A stretch of 64,000 nt of DNA, taken from the NCBI GenBank assembly GCA_963736975.1, contig CAVTQY010000001.1, forward strand, positions 1,302,001-1,366,000, given 5' to 3'. The notes below the pieces were generated by a model. The model was not told the origin of the DNA. It worked only from the letters and a program-made list of their open reading frames with translations, and searched no databases. Positions 42,178 to 51,609 of the stretch are shown here, in pieces; position 1 is the stretch's first letter; the number at the start of each line of letters is the position of its first letter. The position numbers and the translations under genes are program-made. This DNA comes from CAVTQY01 sp963736975. Its GTDB lineage: Bacteria; Pseudomonadota; Alphaproteobacteria; Acetobacterales; Acetobacteraceae.

Positions 42178-44217
42178 ATGCAGTTTTCGATCGGCATCGA
42201 CGTCGGCGGCACCTTCACCGACATCGTCGTGGCGGCCGAGGACGGCACCACGACAATCGCCAAGGCCGTAACCACGCCCGGTGATCAGTCCGACGGCGTG
42301 CTGGACGGCATTCGACTCGCCGCCGACGCCCTGGGGCTCAACACGGCCGCGCTGCTCGGCCAAACCCGCCGCATCGTGCACGGCACCACGGTCGCCACCA
42401 ATGCACTGCTCGAAGGCCGGGCGGCCAAGGTGGGCATGCTCACCACCGAGGGTCACCGCGACATTATCGAGATGCGCGAAGGCCTGAAGCCCGATCGCTA
42501 CAATCTGCGCATGCCCCCGCCCACGCCGCTCGTCCCGCGGCATCTCCGTATCCCGGTGCGCGAACGTATGCGAGCCGATGGCGGAGTGGAAACCGCACTC
42601 GACCCGGCATCGCTGGCCGCCGCGCTGGAGCGGCTGGCCGCGGAGGAGGTGCAGGCGGTCGCCATCTGCTTCCTGCATTCCTGGTGCAGCCCGGCGCATG
42701 AGCGCGAAGCGGCCGCCGCGGCACGCGCCCGGCTGCAACACGCCTATGTCACCACCTCCGCCGAGGTCCTGCCCCAGATCAAGGAGTTCGAGCGCTTCTC
42801 CACCGCCGTGGTCAACGCGGCGGTGGGGCCGGTGATCGATGCCTATCTCCTCCGGCTGGCCGACAAGCTCAGCGAGGCTGGGTTCCGCGGCGACCTTTTC
42901 GTTATGCTCTCGCATGGCGGCGTCGCCTCGGTGCAAGAAGCCGCGCGGCTGGCGGCCGGCACGGCGCTGTCGGGTCCCGCCGGCGGCGTGGCAGCGGCCG
43001 TGGCGCTGGACGATACCGGCCGCGACCTGATCACCTTCGACATGGGCGGGACCAGCACCGACATCGCGCTGGTGCGCGACGGGCAGCCGGTACTCGCCTC
43101 CGGCCGTGAGGTCGCCAACGCGCGCATCGCCCTCCCCGGCCTCGACATCGTCACCTTGGGCGCCGGCGGAGGCTCGATCGCGCGCCTCGATCGCTCCGGC
43201 CTATTGCAAGTCGGCCCGCAGAGCGCCGGCGCCGATCCAGGCCCGGCCTGCTACGGGCTGGGCGGGACCGAACCGACCGTCACCGACGCCAACCTGTTGC
43301 TCGGTTATCTCGACCCCGCCGGCTTTCTCGGCGGACGGCGGCGGCTGGACACGGAAGCGGCGCAGAAGGCGGTGTCACGGCTGGCCGAGGCGTTGCGCCT
43401 CGACCCGGTGGAGACCGCCGCCGGAATCCACCGGCTGGTGAACACAAGGATGGCGGACGGCGCTCGCGTGGCCACCGTGCGCCGTGGCGTTGATCCGCGC
43501 CGATTCGCGATGTTGGCCTTCGGCGGCGCCGCCGGGCTGCATGTCGCCGCAGTAGCGGCGGAGCTCGGCATCACCCGGGTTGTCGTCCCGCTGGCCGCGT
43601 CGGTTCTCTCCGCCTGGGGGATGCTGAACACCGATCTCAGGGTGGAGCTGATGCGCAGCCTGCCGGCCGCGCGCGAGCAGGCGGGGTTCGATTTGGCGGG
43701 GCTGCAAGCCGCCTTCGCCGAGATGGAGCGGGAGGGGCGTGAACGCCTCGGCGAGTTCGGCACTGAGGTCGTGCTGCGTCGCTCAGCCGATATGCGCTAC
43801 GGCGAGCAGGTGTTCGAAATCAGCGTGCCGCTCGACGGGCTCGACTGGGACAACCCGGACCTGGCGGATGATATCGAGGCCGCGTTCCACGCCCGGCATG
43901 AGGCGCTCTACACCTATGCGCTGCGCGACCAGGACGTGGTGCTGGTGAACGCCCGCGCCTCCGTGATCGGCCGCCTGCCGGGCGCCGGCCCGCCGGTGAC
44001 AACCGATCGCCCTCTAAGCGCCGCCAAGGCGACGCGCCGCGTATTCCTGGGCGGCTGGAGAGATGTGCCGGTATTCGATTTCGGGACGCTTGGCGCCGGC
44101 CAGCGTATCGCCGGCCCTGCGATCATCGAGTTGGACACCACGACCGTGTTGCTGCGTACCGGCGACGCCGCCACTTTCGACCGGCGCGGCTGGCTTGACC
44201 TGTCGGTGTGCGCTTAA
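42178..44217 (+). CDS. hyuA: Hydantoinase A / 5-oxoprolinase alpha-type subunit
   Basis: The protein is 679 aa from ATG 42178. It opens with the actin-fold phosphate loop SIGIDVGGTFTDIVVA, then HGTTVATNALLEGRAAKVGML, FDMGGTSTDIALVRDG and SAGADPGPACYGLGG, and ends in the beta-rich C-terminal domain. It binds ATP and works with HyuB. Hydantoin, oxoproline or ketone carboxylation are all possible. No transporter or racemase is next to it. The stop overlaps the convergent CHAP gene by 4 bases through a shared TTAA. Confidence 0.92.
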   Translation: MQFSIGIDVGGTFTDIVVAAEDGTTTIAKAVTTPGDQSDGVLDGIRLAADALGLNTAALLGQTRRIVHGTTVATNALLEGRAAKVGMLTTEGHRDIIEMREGLKPDRYNLRMPPPTPLVPRHLRIPVRERMRADGGVETALDPASLAAALERLAAEEVQAVAICFLHSWCSPAHEREAAAAARARLQHAYVTTSAEVLPQIKEFERFSTAVVNAAVGPVIDAYLLRLADKLSEAGFRGDLFVMLSHGGVASVQEAARLAAGTALSGPAGGVAAAVALDDTGRDLITFDMGGTSTDIALVRDGQPVLASGREVANARIALPGLDIVTLGAGGGSIARLDRSGLLQVGPQSAGADPGPACYGLGGTEPTVTDANLLLGYLDPAGFLGGRRRLDTEAAQKAVSRLAEALRLDPVETAAGIHRLVNTRMADGARVATVRRGVDPRRFAMLAFGGAAGLHVAAVAAELGITRVVVPLAASVLSAWGMLNTDLRVELMRSLPAAREQAGFDLAGLQAAFAEMEREGRERLGEFGTEVVLRRSADMRYGEQVFEISVPLDGLDWDNPDLADDIEAAFHARHEALYTYALRDQDVVLVNARASVIGRLPGAGPPVTTDRPLSAAKATRRVFLGGWRDVPVFDFGTLGAGQRIAGPAIIELDTTTVLLRTGDAATFDRRGWLDLSVCA

Positions 44218-44984
44218 CCGGAGTGATGGTGCACGACGTGATGTGACGCGATGCGGTGCGTATGCGCCGCGACATGCAGCGTGTGATGCAGACGAGGATG
44301 ATAGACGACGTAGCTGATTGTCGCGCCGGGCGCCTCGGCCACTTCGTCCAGCCCAGCCGCATCGCGCAGGTCGCGCGCCGCCGGGTTGAGGGCAGGCTCA
44401 GGCGCTGGCCGGGACGTGGAGGCGAGCATCACGCCCGTGTCGGCGCGGTCGTAAATGAAGCCGTACGTCGGATAGACCGAACCGAAATCGCCGCTCTCGC
44501 CCAGCCCGACCCGGACGGCCGTCCAGTCATTCTCCTCCGAGACATCGACCACCGGCACATCGTGGCTGATCCGCCCGCCTGAGCCCCAATTCGCCTGGTC
44601 CACCTCGATCTCGCGCGAATTGATCACCCGCTGCACCACCGCGACATGACCCAGTCGCATCCGTGCATTGGAGCGGAACGTCAACACGGCGCCAGCTTGT
44701 GGCACTTGGCCCCTGGCGTAGGTTCCCGCCGCATTGTCCCACCACTCCCACGCGTTCCCCGGCACGTTGATGCCGGATTCCTCGCGCGCGTAGGGGACGC
44801 AGGAGATGCCGAAGAAACGGGCATAGCGGAAATGCCGGGCGTGGCGGGAAGCGAGGGCCGAATGGCCCGATTGGGCGTGATTGTGGGATGTGGACGCGTC
44901 GGCCGCCTGGCCGACCGCTAAAGTACTAAGAGCAAGAAGAGAACAAAAGATGATTTTTTTGCCGCCGGTCGCCCGTGCTTGCAT
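44214..44984 (-). CDS. Secreted CHAP-domain peptidoglycan amidase/endopeptidase
   Basis: The protein is 256 aa from ATG 44984. A signal peptide (KIIFCSLLALSTLAVGQAADA) is followed by the CHAP core: the catalytic Cys in GISCVPYAREESG, His in LGHVAVVQRVI and the polar residue near VDQANWGSGG. This papain-like domain cuts peptidoglycan peptides. A Pro-rich linker and a His-rich tail (LHHTLHVAAHTHRIASHHVVHHH) follow. The tail could bind metal, which is unusual for the family. The 230-base gap upstream should contain its promoter. Confidence 0.88.
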   Translation of the reverse strand: MQARATGGKKIIFCSLLALSTLAVGQAADASTSHNHAQSGHSALASRHARHFRYARFFGISCVPYAREESGINVPGNAWEWWDNAAGTYARGQVPQAGAVLTFRSNARMRLGHVAVVQRVINSREIEVDQANWGSGGRISHDVPVVDVSEENDWTAVRVGLGESGDFGSVYPTYGFIYDRADTGVMLASTSRPAPEPALNPAARDLRDAAGLDEVAEAPGATISYVVYHPRLHHTLHVAAHTHRIASHHVVHHHSG

Positions 44985-45216
44985 CCGCTTCGCCCCTTTT
45001 TGTGAACCGCAGACCTGCTCCCCGGTAATCTCTGGTTTGCAGCACTGGCAACCCGCGAAGCGGTGCGAAAGGCCGATGACGCGGCACTTTTCGTTTTGGC
45101 CCCTGTGGATAACTCCCCTGTGTTGGAATTATGTCCTATTCGCAGCTTGGTCACCGCGTATTGGCGAGCCGCCGGCGACAGCGACTCGTCAACGCTGGGC
45201 TAACGTTGCGGCTACG

Positions 45217-45567
45217 TCACTTACAAGCCGTGACCATGATCTCGACCAACAGCCGGGGATCAGCCAGATCGGCCTGCACGCAGGCCCGCGCCGGCGCCCC
45301 GCCCGCCGGAAGCCAGGCGGTCCAGACCTCGTTCATCGCGTCGCGGTCGCGGATGTCCTTCACCCAGATCTGCGCTTGCAGCAGTCGGGTCTTGTCGGTC
45401 CCGTGGGTTTCCAGGATCTGGTCGATCTGCGCCAGTATCTCGCCGGTCTGGCCCTTGATGTCCTTGGAGGTATCGCGGGCAGTACAGCCTTGTAGATAAA
45501 CGAACCCGTGAAATTCCACGGCCTTGGCAAGAATCTTATTGGGGTCGGTCCGGATGATCTTGGTCAT
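45217..45567 (-). CDS. RidA/YjgF-family protein
   Basis: The protein is 116 aa from ATG 45567, with AAGGAGGGC just upstream. The trimer signature of the family is seen in ILAQIDQILETHGTDKTRLLQAQIWVKDIRD, followed by NEVWTAWLPAGGAPARACVQADLADPRLLVEI. The canonical RidA Arg (Arg105 in E. coli) aligns with PARAC. These proteins hydrolyse reactive enamine/imine intermediates or have other small-molecule roles. It is divergent from epmA. Confidence 0.88.
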   Translation of the reverse strand: MTKIIRTDPNKILAKAVEFHGFVYLQGCTARDTSKDIKGQTGEILAQIDQILETHGTDKTRLLQAQIWVKDIRDRDAMNEVWTAWLPAGGAPARACVQADLADPRLLVEIMVTACK

Positions 45568-45582
45568 GGCGCCCTCCTTGCG

Positions 45583-46647
45583 ATGCCGCAGGGTTGTACG
45601 GTGACGGATGCCGTCGGGACAAGGCGACTCGGCACGCATCCGGCATGGCACCCGGAAAGCCTGGGAGCGCGGCTGCCGTTCCTGCGCCGGCGTACGGCTC
45701 TGAGCACCGCAACGCGGGCCTTCTTTACCGCACGGGGCTACACCGAGGTTGAGACGTCTTATGCAGTGCGAGTCCCGGGCGAAGAGGTGCATTTGCGTGC
45801 GTTCCGCACGGCACGCGAGCACCCGGATGGTCGCATCGACCCGCTATGGCTGAACACCAGCCCGGAACTGGCCATGAAGCGTCTGCTGGTGGGCGGCGCC
45901 GGGCCGATCTTCCAACTCGCCCGGGTCTGGCGGAACGGCGAAGCAAGCGCCTTGCACGCGCCCGAATTCACCATGCTGGAGTGGTATCGGCCGGGTGCCG
46001 ACATGGCCGGACTGATGGACGAGACGGAGACATTCCTGCGCGCGGTGCTGGCGCCCGAGGTCACCTGCCGCGGGGTGCACACCGACCTCGCGGCTTTCGA
46101 ACGGCTGTCCGTCGCGGAGGCCTTCGCGCGCTATGCAGGCGTCGATGTGCTGGCGACCGCCGATGACGCACCCGCGCTGGCGGCGTTGGCAGGCACCAAG
46201 CTGCGGCCGGCCGAAACGTGGGAAGACCTGTTCTTTCGCCTGCTGCTGGAGCGTGTGGAGCCCCAGCTCGGCCGTGCGCATCCGACCTTTCTCACGCATT
46301 GGCCGGTCGCACAGGCGGCGCTGGCCCGCCGCGACCCCGCCGATCCTCGCGTCGCCGAAAGGTTCGAGTTGTTCGTCTGCGGCGTCGAACTCGCCAACGC
46401 CTTTGTGGAGTTGACGGACGCTGTCGAGCAGCGGGCGCGGTTCGCCGCGGACCGCGCCCGGCGGCAAGCTGTTTCCGGGCCGGACTGGCCGATGGACGAG
46501 GATTTCCTCTCGGCACTCGCGCATGGCATGCCGCCAGCGGCGGGGATCGCTCTCGGTTTCGACCGGCTGGCGATGATTGCCGCGGGCGCCGACCGGATCA
46601 GCCAAGTCCTGTGGCTGCCCCCGGCTGATCTGGCTTGGGCATGTTAA
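45583..46647 (+). CDS. epmA: EF-P beta-lysylation protein EpmA (PoxA/GenX)
   Basis: The protein is 354 aa from ATG 45583. It is the catalytic half of class II lysyl-tRNA synthetase without the anticodon domain: motif 1 region RALSTATRAFFTARGYTEVET, motif 2 FQLARVWRNGEASALHAPEFTMLEWYRPG and motif 3 GIALGFDRLAMIAAG. This size and the missing N-terminal domain identify EpmA, which attaches lysine to elongation factor P. No epmB or efp is in the window. A GTG at 45595 is an alternative start. Confidence 0.9.
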   Translation: MPQGCTVTDAVGTRRLGTHPAWHPESLGARLPFLRRRTALSTATRAFFTARGYTEVETSYAVRVPGEEVHLRAFRTAREHPDGRIDPLWLNTSPELAMKRLLVGGAGPIFQLARVWRNGEASALHAPEFTMLEWYRPGADMAGLMDETETFLRAVLAPEVTCRGVHTDLAAFERLSVAEAFARYAGVDVLATADDAPALAALAGTKLRPAETWEDLFFRLLLERVEPQLGRAHPTFLTHWPVAQAALARRDPADPRVAERFELFVCGVELANAFVELTDAVEQRARFAADRARRQAVSGPDWPMDEDFLSALAHGMPPAAGIALGFDRLAMIAAGADRISQVLWLPPADLAWAC

Positions 46648-46707
46648 CCGGTCCGTATTGCCCGGCGGGGCATTTCAGTGCCGGAAACAGAGCCTCCTTG
46701 AGACGAG

Positions 46708-47055
46708 ATGCCCGACATGCCGGTTGAACGCGCCGGAGGCGAGCCTTACCCTTCCGATATGGAAACGCGCCTCGCCGTGCTGGAAGAGATCGCCGCCGGG
46801 ACCAAGGCGGCGTTCGCCGAGTTTCGCGCCGACATGCGGGAGATGCGCAGCGAGATGGCCGCGCTGCGCAGCGAGATGCACGCTGGCTTCGACGCCCTGC
46901 GCCACGAGCTGCGCAGCGAGATCGGCGGGCTGCGTCAGGAGATGCACAACGAAAGCCGCGCGCTGCGCGCTGACTACCGCTGGCTCGCCGGGATGATGCT
47001 GGCGGTGGCCGGCGGCATCCTCGCGGTCATGGCGCACGGCTTCCACTGGTACTGA
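46708..47055 (+). CDS. Small coiled-coil membrane protein (DUF1640-like)
   Basis: The protein is 115 aa from ATG 46708. A central heptad region (FRADMREMRSEMAALRSEMH, then FDALRHELRSEIGGLRQEMHNESR) predicts a long coiled coil. It is followed by one C-terminal membrane helix (WLAGMMLAVAGGILAVMAHGF). Small proteins of this plan are common in alphaproteobacteria and may oligomerise at the membrane, but no function is known. The near-repeats MRSEM and LRSEM suggest local duplication. Confidence 0.75.
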   Translation: MPDMPVERAGGEPYPSDMETRLAVLEEIAAGTKAAFAEFRADMREMRSEMAALRSEMHAGFDALRHELRSEIGGLRQEMHNESRALRADYRWLAGMMLAVAGGILAVMAHGFHWY

Positions 47056-47072
47056 CGCCGCGCGAAGACCGC

Positions 47073-47597
47073 CTACTGGCTGGCTGTCTGGATCCGCAAC
47101 TGCCGCGCGCGGGAGAGCACTTTGTTCTCGATATCGCCGACCGTCACCGGGCTGACCGAGGCATCCACCCAATGCCCGTCCTGGTACACCTGGCGGAACA
47201 GCGAGATACGGACGGCGTCCGCGCGCAGCTCACGCCCGAGAATATACGCCGTGGCCTTGAACCGTTCGTTCGGTGAATCGGGCGGCGAATACCAGTCGGT
47301 GATGATCACGCCCCCGAACGGATCGGCTGACTGCAACGGCATGAACGAGAGCGTATCCAGCGCCCCACGCCAAAGATAGGCGTTCACGCCGATCCCGCCG
47401 CCGCCCTGATTGGCGTTCGGGTTTTTGTTGGTGCCGAAAAGGCCGCCGAGCAGCCCGCCATTGCTGTCGCCGAACATCGAGCCCGGGACCACGTATCCCG
47501 CCTCGTGATACGCATTCGGCGTTTGCGGGGTGACATTGCCGCAGGCGCTGACGACCAACAAACTCGGCGCGGCAAAAAGGAAAAAACGCATGTTCAT
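47073..47597 (-). CDS. DUF3576 lipoprotein
   Basis: The protein is 174 aa from ATG 47597 (or 47591). The lipobox SLLVVSACGN marks lipidation near residue 17. After a Gly/Asn-rich linker come the DUF3576 features: GIGVNAYLWRGALDTLSFMPL, FGGVIITDWYSPP and FKATAYILGRELRADAVRISLFRQ. The family is widespread in Alphaproteobacteria and is thought to act in the envelope. It lies just downstream of the TIGR02302 gene on the same strand. Confidence 0.9.
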   Translation of the reverse strand: MNMRFFLFAAPSLLVVSACGNVTPQTPNAYHEAGYVVPGSMFGDSNGGLLGGLFGTNKNPNANQGGGGIGVNAYLWRGALDTLSFMPLQSADPFGGVIITDWYSPPDSPNERFKATAYILGRELRADAVRISLFRQVYQDGHWVDASVSPVTVGDIENKVLSRARQLRIQTASQ

Positions 47598-47703
47598 CAA
47601 GGGGGTGACCGGAGCCGCTGTGGACAGGCTTACCAAGCCACCTTACCTGAGACCCGCGAGTTGGGCAAGACTGTCGCCCCGGCCCACCCTTTGCCGGTGA
47701 CGA

Positions 47704-50286
47704 TCAGAACTGCTTCAACAGCCGGTTGATGTAATCCAGCTCTTCCTGCGGCCGCGTGCGGTCCGCGCCGCGCTGGCGCAGCATCTGCTCGATCTCCTGC
47801 GCGCGCTGCCGCGCCGCCTGGTCAGGCACCTGCACATCGTTCGTCTCGTCGGCACCGTTGTGCCCCTCGCCGTAACGCCGGCCGAGGGGATCGCGCCGAC
47901 CGGCATGGCCCGGCAGCGGACCGAACCCCGGCCCGTCATCCGGCCCATCCTGCAGCGACAGTCCCATATCCTCCGGCTGGGTTCCCTCGCCCTGCTGCCC
48001 GGTGCCGAACTGCTGGGCCATCTGCTGGCCCATCTGCTGGCCGCCCTTCTGCAGATCCGCGATCGCCCGCTGCTCGGCTTCTCCGGCGGCCTTGTCCTGC
48101 CCCTCGCCCAAAGCCTGCCCGGCGGCTTGCATGTCCTGATCCGCCTGGCCCAGGCTGGGCGGAATCTTCCCGGTCAGATCGCCGAATTGCTGCATCAGCT
48201 CGCCCAGCGCGCGCCGCAGCGCCTGCTGGGTACGTCGGTCCGCTTGCCGTTGCTGCGCGGCGTCGGCCGGCGACTGGCTCTGCTGGTCGCCGCTCTGCTG
48301 GTCGCCGCTCTGCTGGTCGCTGTTCTGCTGATCCCCGTTTTGCTGGTCCGCATTCTGGTCCCGGCTCTGCGCGTGATCCACCAATCCGCCCTGCCGGCGG
48401 ATCATGTCCTGCAGCGCGCCCATCTGCTGGCGGCCTTTTTGCCGCTGTTGTTCGCGCTGCATCTCCTCGGCGGTCATTGGCCGGGCGTTGCGCAGCGCAT
48501 CCAGCATGCGTTGCAGCTCCGCCATGCGCTGCTCCGCGGTCTGCATGTCGCCTTGCCGTGCCGCCTGGCGCGCCTGTTCGGCCAGGCGCTGCATGTCGCG
48601 GCTGCTGAGCCGCTGCATCGTCTCGTCATAGGGCGTTTGCTGGCCGTTGCGTTGCAGTTGCTGAGCCAAGGCTTGCATACGCTCCTGGATCGCCTTCTCG
48701 AGTTCGCGCAGTTTCTGATCGAGCGCCTGGCGGTTGGCGTCGGTCGGCTGCTGCTCGGCCCGTTTCAGGGCGTCCTGCACGGCCTGGCGTGCCTGTTCCA
48801 GCGCGCGGGCAGTACGGTCGAGCGAGCCTTCCTCCATATGCAGCGCGAGTTCCCACATGCGCTCCTGCGCCCACGGCACCGCACCCGACGTCTGGTCGTT
48901 CTCCAACAGGTAGTAGATCGCGCCCAGGTTCAGGTAGGCGCCGAAATCCTCGCCGAACGCCTGCGGCCGCACCAGCAAGGCATCGAGCCCGTCAACCGCG
49001 CTGTCGCGGTTATCCGGATGCAGGCTCAGCCCCTTGCGGATGGCGATCAAGGCGCGGGCCACCGGGTTGTGAAACGGCCGCTCCGGCAACACGAACTCCG
49101 CTTCGGCACTGCGCCCGGTCTGCCCAGGCGCATCGCGCGCCACGAGCTGCCCGATCACCGGCAGCCCGGCCCAGGGATTGGCGGTCAGGTCCTGCTCGTC
49201 CACGCCATGCGCCGCTTTGGGCGCGTCGCCGGACAGCGGAATGGCGATCACCACGGGCGACGCGTCCTTGCGGTCACGCAGATGCAGTTCCGCTTGCAAT
49301 GACTCCACGCCGTAATCGTCGGTCGTGCGCCAGGGCAGGCGCAGACGCTGCGGGTCGGAACGCACCGGGCCGGGCGGCTCGGCCCAGGCAGCGGTCGGCG
49401 GTTGGTCGGCGATGACCGTCAGATCCCAGCTCGCGATGTCGCCGCCGTTGCGGTGCACCGTCAGGCGCCCGCCGGCAGTCAGGTCCTGGTCGGCCTGGAA
49501 GCTGCCTTTGTCGAGCGCCTTGAATGGCGTGCTGCGGCGGTCCAGGGTCAGCGCCGGGACCCCGTTACCTCCGGTGACGCTGACGGTCAGGTGCGAACCC
49601 GCCGGAACCGACAGCGTGTGTAGCGCCGGGCGCAGGAAGACCGGCGGAATGCGGGTGTAGCCGGGCGGGGTGATCCAGGCCTGAAGCTGGGCGGTGCGTG
49701 CCGCCGCCGCGCGCGGCAATGTCGGCTGCAAAGCCGCGAGCACCCGGTCGGGAGCATCGGTGCCGGCAACGCCGAGACAGGCGACGAGCCCGACGACGAG
49801 CCCGCCGCGCAGGGCGCGCCGGTCCTGCCGGGCGAGCCCCGGATGCGGCAGACCGACGCGGATGCGCCGGATCTGGGCTACGGCGCGGGCGATATGCGCC
49901 TGCCACAGCGCCAGCCCGGCTTCGTCCGTCGCCGTCGGCGTGTCCGCCAGGACCGAGAGCGGCCGGTGCCGCAAGCCGGAGGCACGCTCCAGCCGGCGAT
50001 CAGCCGCTCCGTCCTCCGGCATTCTGAGGCCGCGCAGGCCGCGGGCCAGCAGCACCACGATGGCGACAGCGGTAGCCGCGAGCAGGATGATATGCGCGAG
50101 CGGCGGCAGCATCGGCGGGATACCGAGCAAAGCCAGGCACAGAAATGCGCCGGCAACGCCGAGCGGCGGCCACAGTGCCGGCCAGAGCCGCTCGAACATC
50201 AGGGTCCAGCGCGCCAGTTCCCGCCAGCCGGCCAGGCGCCGTTGCAGGCGGCCCGGGTCGGATTCCCGCAGCGTCACGTCAGCCAC
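47704..50286 (-). CDS. TIGR02302 / DUF4175 membrane protein
   Basis: The protein is 860 aa from ATG 50286. Two or three N-terminal membrane segments (PLGVAGAFLCLALLGIPPM, HIILLAATAVAIVVLLARG) are followed by a periplasmic-like domain with AWITPPGYTRIPPVFL and ADQPPTAAWAEPPGPVRSD. A long Gln-rich coiled-coil region comes last. Between about residues 645 and 680 it holds a pentapeptide repeat (xxDQQ), encoded by 15-base tandem repeats at 48275-48350. The family is typical of alphaproteobacteria and unstudied. Its end overlaps no gene; its start region overlaps the lysA stop. Confidence 0.88.
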   Translation of the reverse strand: MADVTLRESDPGRLQRRLAGWRELARWTLMFERLWPALWPPLGVAGAFLCLALLGIPPMLPPLAHIILLAATAVAIVVLLARGLRGLRMPEDGAADRRLERASGLRHRPLSVLADTPTATDEAGLALWQAHIARAVAQIRRIRVGLPHPGLARQDRRALRGGLVVGLVACLGVAGTDAPDRVLAALQPTLPRAAAARTAQLQAWITPPGYTRIPPVFLRPALHTLSVPAGSHLTVSVTGGNGVPALTLDRRSTPFKALDKGSFQADQDLTAGGRLTVHRNGGDIASWDLTVIADQPPTAAWAEPPGPVRSDPQRLRLPWRTTDDYGVESLQAELHLRDRKDASPVVIAIPLSGDAPKAAHGVDEQDLTANPWAGLPVIGQLVARDAPGQTGRSAEAEFVLPERPFHNPVARALIAIRKGLSLHPDNRDSAVDGLDALLVRPQAFGEDFGAYLNLGAIYYLLENDQTSGAVPWAQERMWELALHMEEGSLDRTARALEQARQAVQDALKRAEQQPTDANRQALDQKLRELEKAIQERMQALAQQLQRNGQQTPYDETMQRLSSRDMQRLAEQARQAARQGDMQTAEQRMAELQRMLDALRNARPMTAEEMQREQQRQKGRQQMGALQDMIRRQGGLVDHAQSRDQNADQQNGDQQNSDQQSGDQQSGDQQSQSPADAAQQRQADRRTQQALRRALGELMQQFGDLTGKIPPSLGQADQDMQAAGQALGEGQDKAAGEAEQRAIADLQKGGQQMGQQMAQQFGTGQQGEGTQPEDMGLSLQDGPDDGPGFGPLPGHAGRRDPLGRRYGEGHNGADETNDVQVPDQAARQRAQEIEQMLRQRGADRTRPQEELDYINRLLKQF
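48275..48350 (-). repeat. 15-bp tandem repeats coding for xxDQQ
   Basis: CTGCTGGTCGCCGCT-type units of 15 bases occur about five times with small changes. They encode GDQQS/NSDQQ-like pentapeptides in the Gln-rich part of the TIGR02302 protein. Such arrays can change length by slippage. Confidence 0.8.
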
Positions 50287-51609
50287 TCCGGCACACGCTC
50301 ATCCCGCCACAGCGCCGTATGCGCCTGGCGGTCGCGGATCACGCTCCAGGCCTCGCCATCGACCATCGCCGCGGCCGCCAGCGGTCGCGCATTGTATGTC
50401 GAGCTCATGACCGCACCATACGCTCCAGCGTCGAGGATCGCCACGCGCGCGTGCGGGCGAAGCGGCGGCAGCAAGCGGTTCCGCGCGAAAGTGTCCCCGG
50501 TCTCGCAGACCGGGCCGACTATGTCGGCCAACGAGACCGGACCCGCCGAATCTGCAGCCGCCAGCGGGACGATGCCATGCCAGGCGTCATACATGGCCGG
50601 GCGCACCAAGTCGTTCATCGCCGCGTCCAGCACCACGAATCGCGCATCCGCCTCCTGCTTCACCAGCACCACAGCGGCGAGCAAAACGCCGGCGGACGCC
50701 ACCAGCCAGCGGCCGGGCTCCAGGATCAGCCGCACATCGAGCGCCCCGAACGCCGCGCGCAATGCGCCGGCAAGAGCTGTCGGGGTCGTCGCCGGCTCAT
50801 TGCGGTAGCTGACGCCGAGCCCGCCGCCGCAATCCAGCACCGAAACCGGGTGCCCTTCCGCCCGTAGCGCACGCACCAACTCGGCGAGTTCGGGCATAGG
50901 CGGCGCGGAACGGCGCCAGCGACAACACCTGGCTGCCGATATGCACCGCCAGGCCGACCGGCTTGATCCCCGGCAGCGCCGCCGCGCGCGCATAGAGGGC
51001 GACGATCTGCCCATAGGGGATGCCGAACTTGTCCCGCGCCCGGCCGGTGCTGATCTTCGCATGCGTCAGAGCATCGACGTCCGGGTTGACGCGCAATGCC
51101 ACGCGCGCCTCGCGTCCCACGCCGGCGGCGAGCGCGGAGAGCATCTCCAGTTCCTCGGCGCTTTCGACATTGATCTGCGCGATGTCTTCCTCGAGTGCGA
51201 AGCGCAGCTCGCGTTCCGATTTACCGACGCCGGAGAAGACGATCCGGCCGGGCGCGATGCCGCCGGCGAGCGCGCGCCGCAGCTCGCCCTCGCTCACCAC
51301 GTCGGCGCCGGCGCCCTCCCGGGCGAAGACGCGCAGCATGGCCAAATGGTCGTTTGCTTTCACCGCGTAGTGGATATGTGCATCGAGTCCGGCACTGGCC
51401 AGCGCCGCGCCGAGCATCTGATAGCGCCGGCGCATCGTGGGGGCGGAATAGACCCAGGAGGGTGTGCCGAGCGCATCGGTGATTGCGTTGAGGGGCACCC
51501 CGTCCAGCATCAGCCCGTCCATCGCGTGCATCGAAAGCTGCGGCCGCGCGGCTAGCAGCTCGGCGATGGTGGGATCAGCCTCGGAGCGGGCGAGAGGTTC
51601 AGCAGCCAT
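50274..51609 (-). CDS. lysA: Diaminopimelate decarboxylase, frameshifted
   Basis: ATG 51609 starts a protein with the fold-type III PLP domain: YAVKANDHLAMLRVFAREGAG carries the PLP Lys, then DVVSEGELRRAL, ALRVNPDVDALTHAKISTG and LAVHIGSQVLSLAPFRAAYAR. One extra base at 50889-50890 then breaks the frame. The next frame continues LAELVRALRAEGHPVSVLDCGGGLGV, LILEPGRWLVASAG, GPVCETGDTFARNR and the end at 50274. Repaired length is 444 aa. The enzyme makes lysine from meso-diaminopimelate. Because it is normally essential in minimal medium, a sequence error is likely. Confidence 0.9.
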
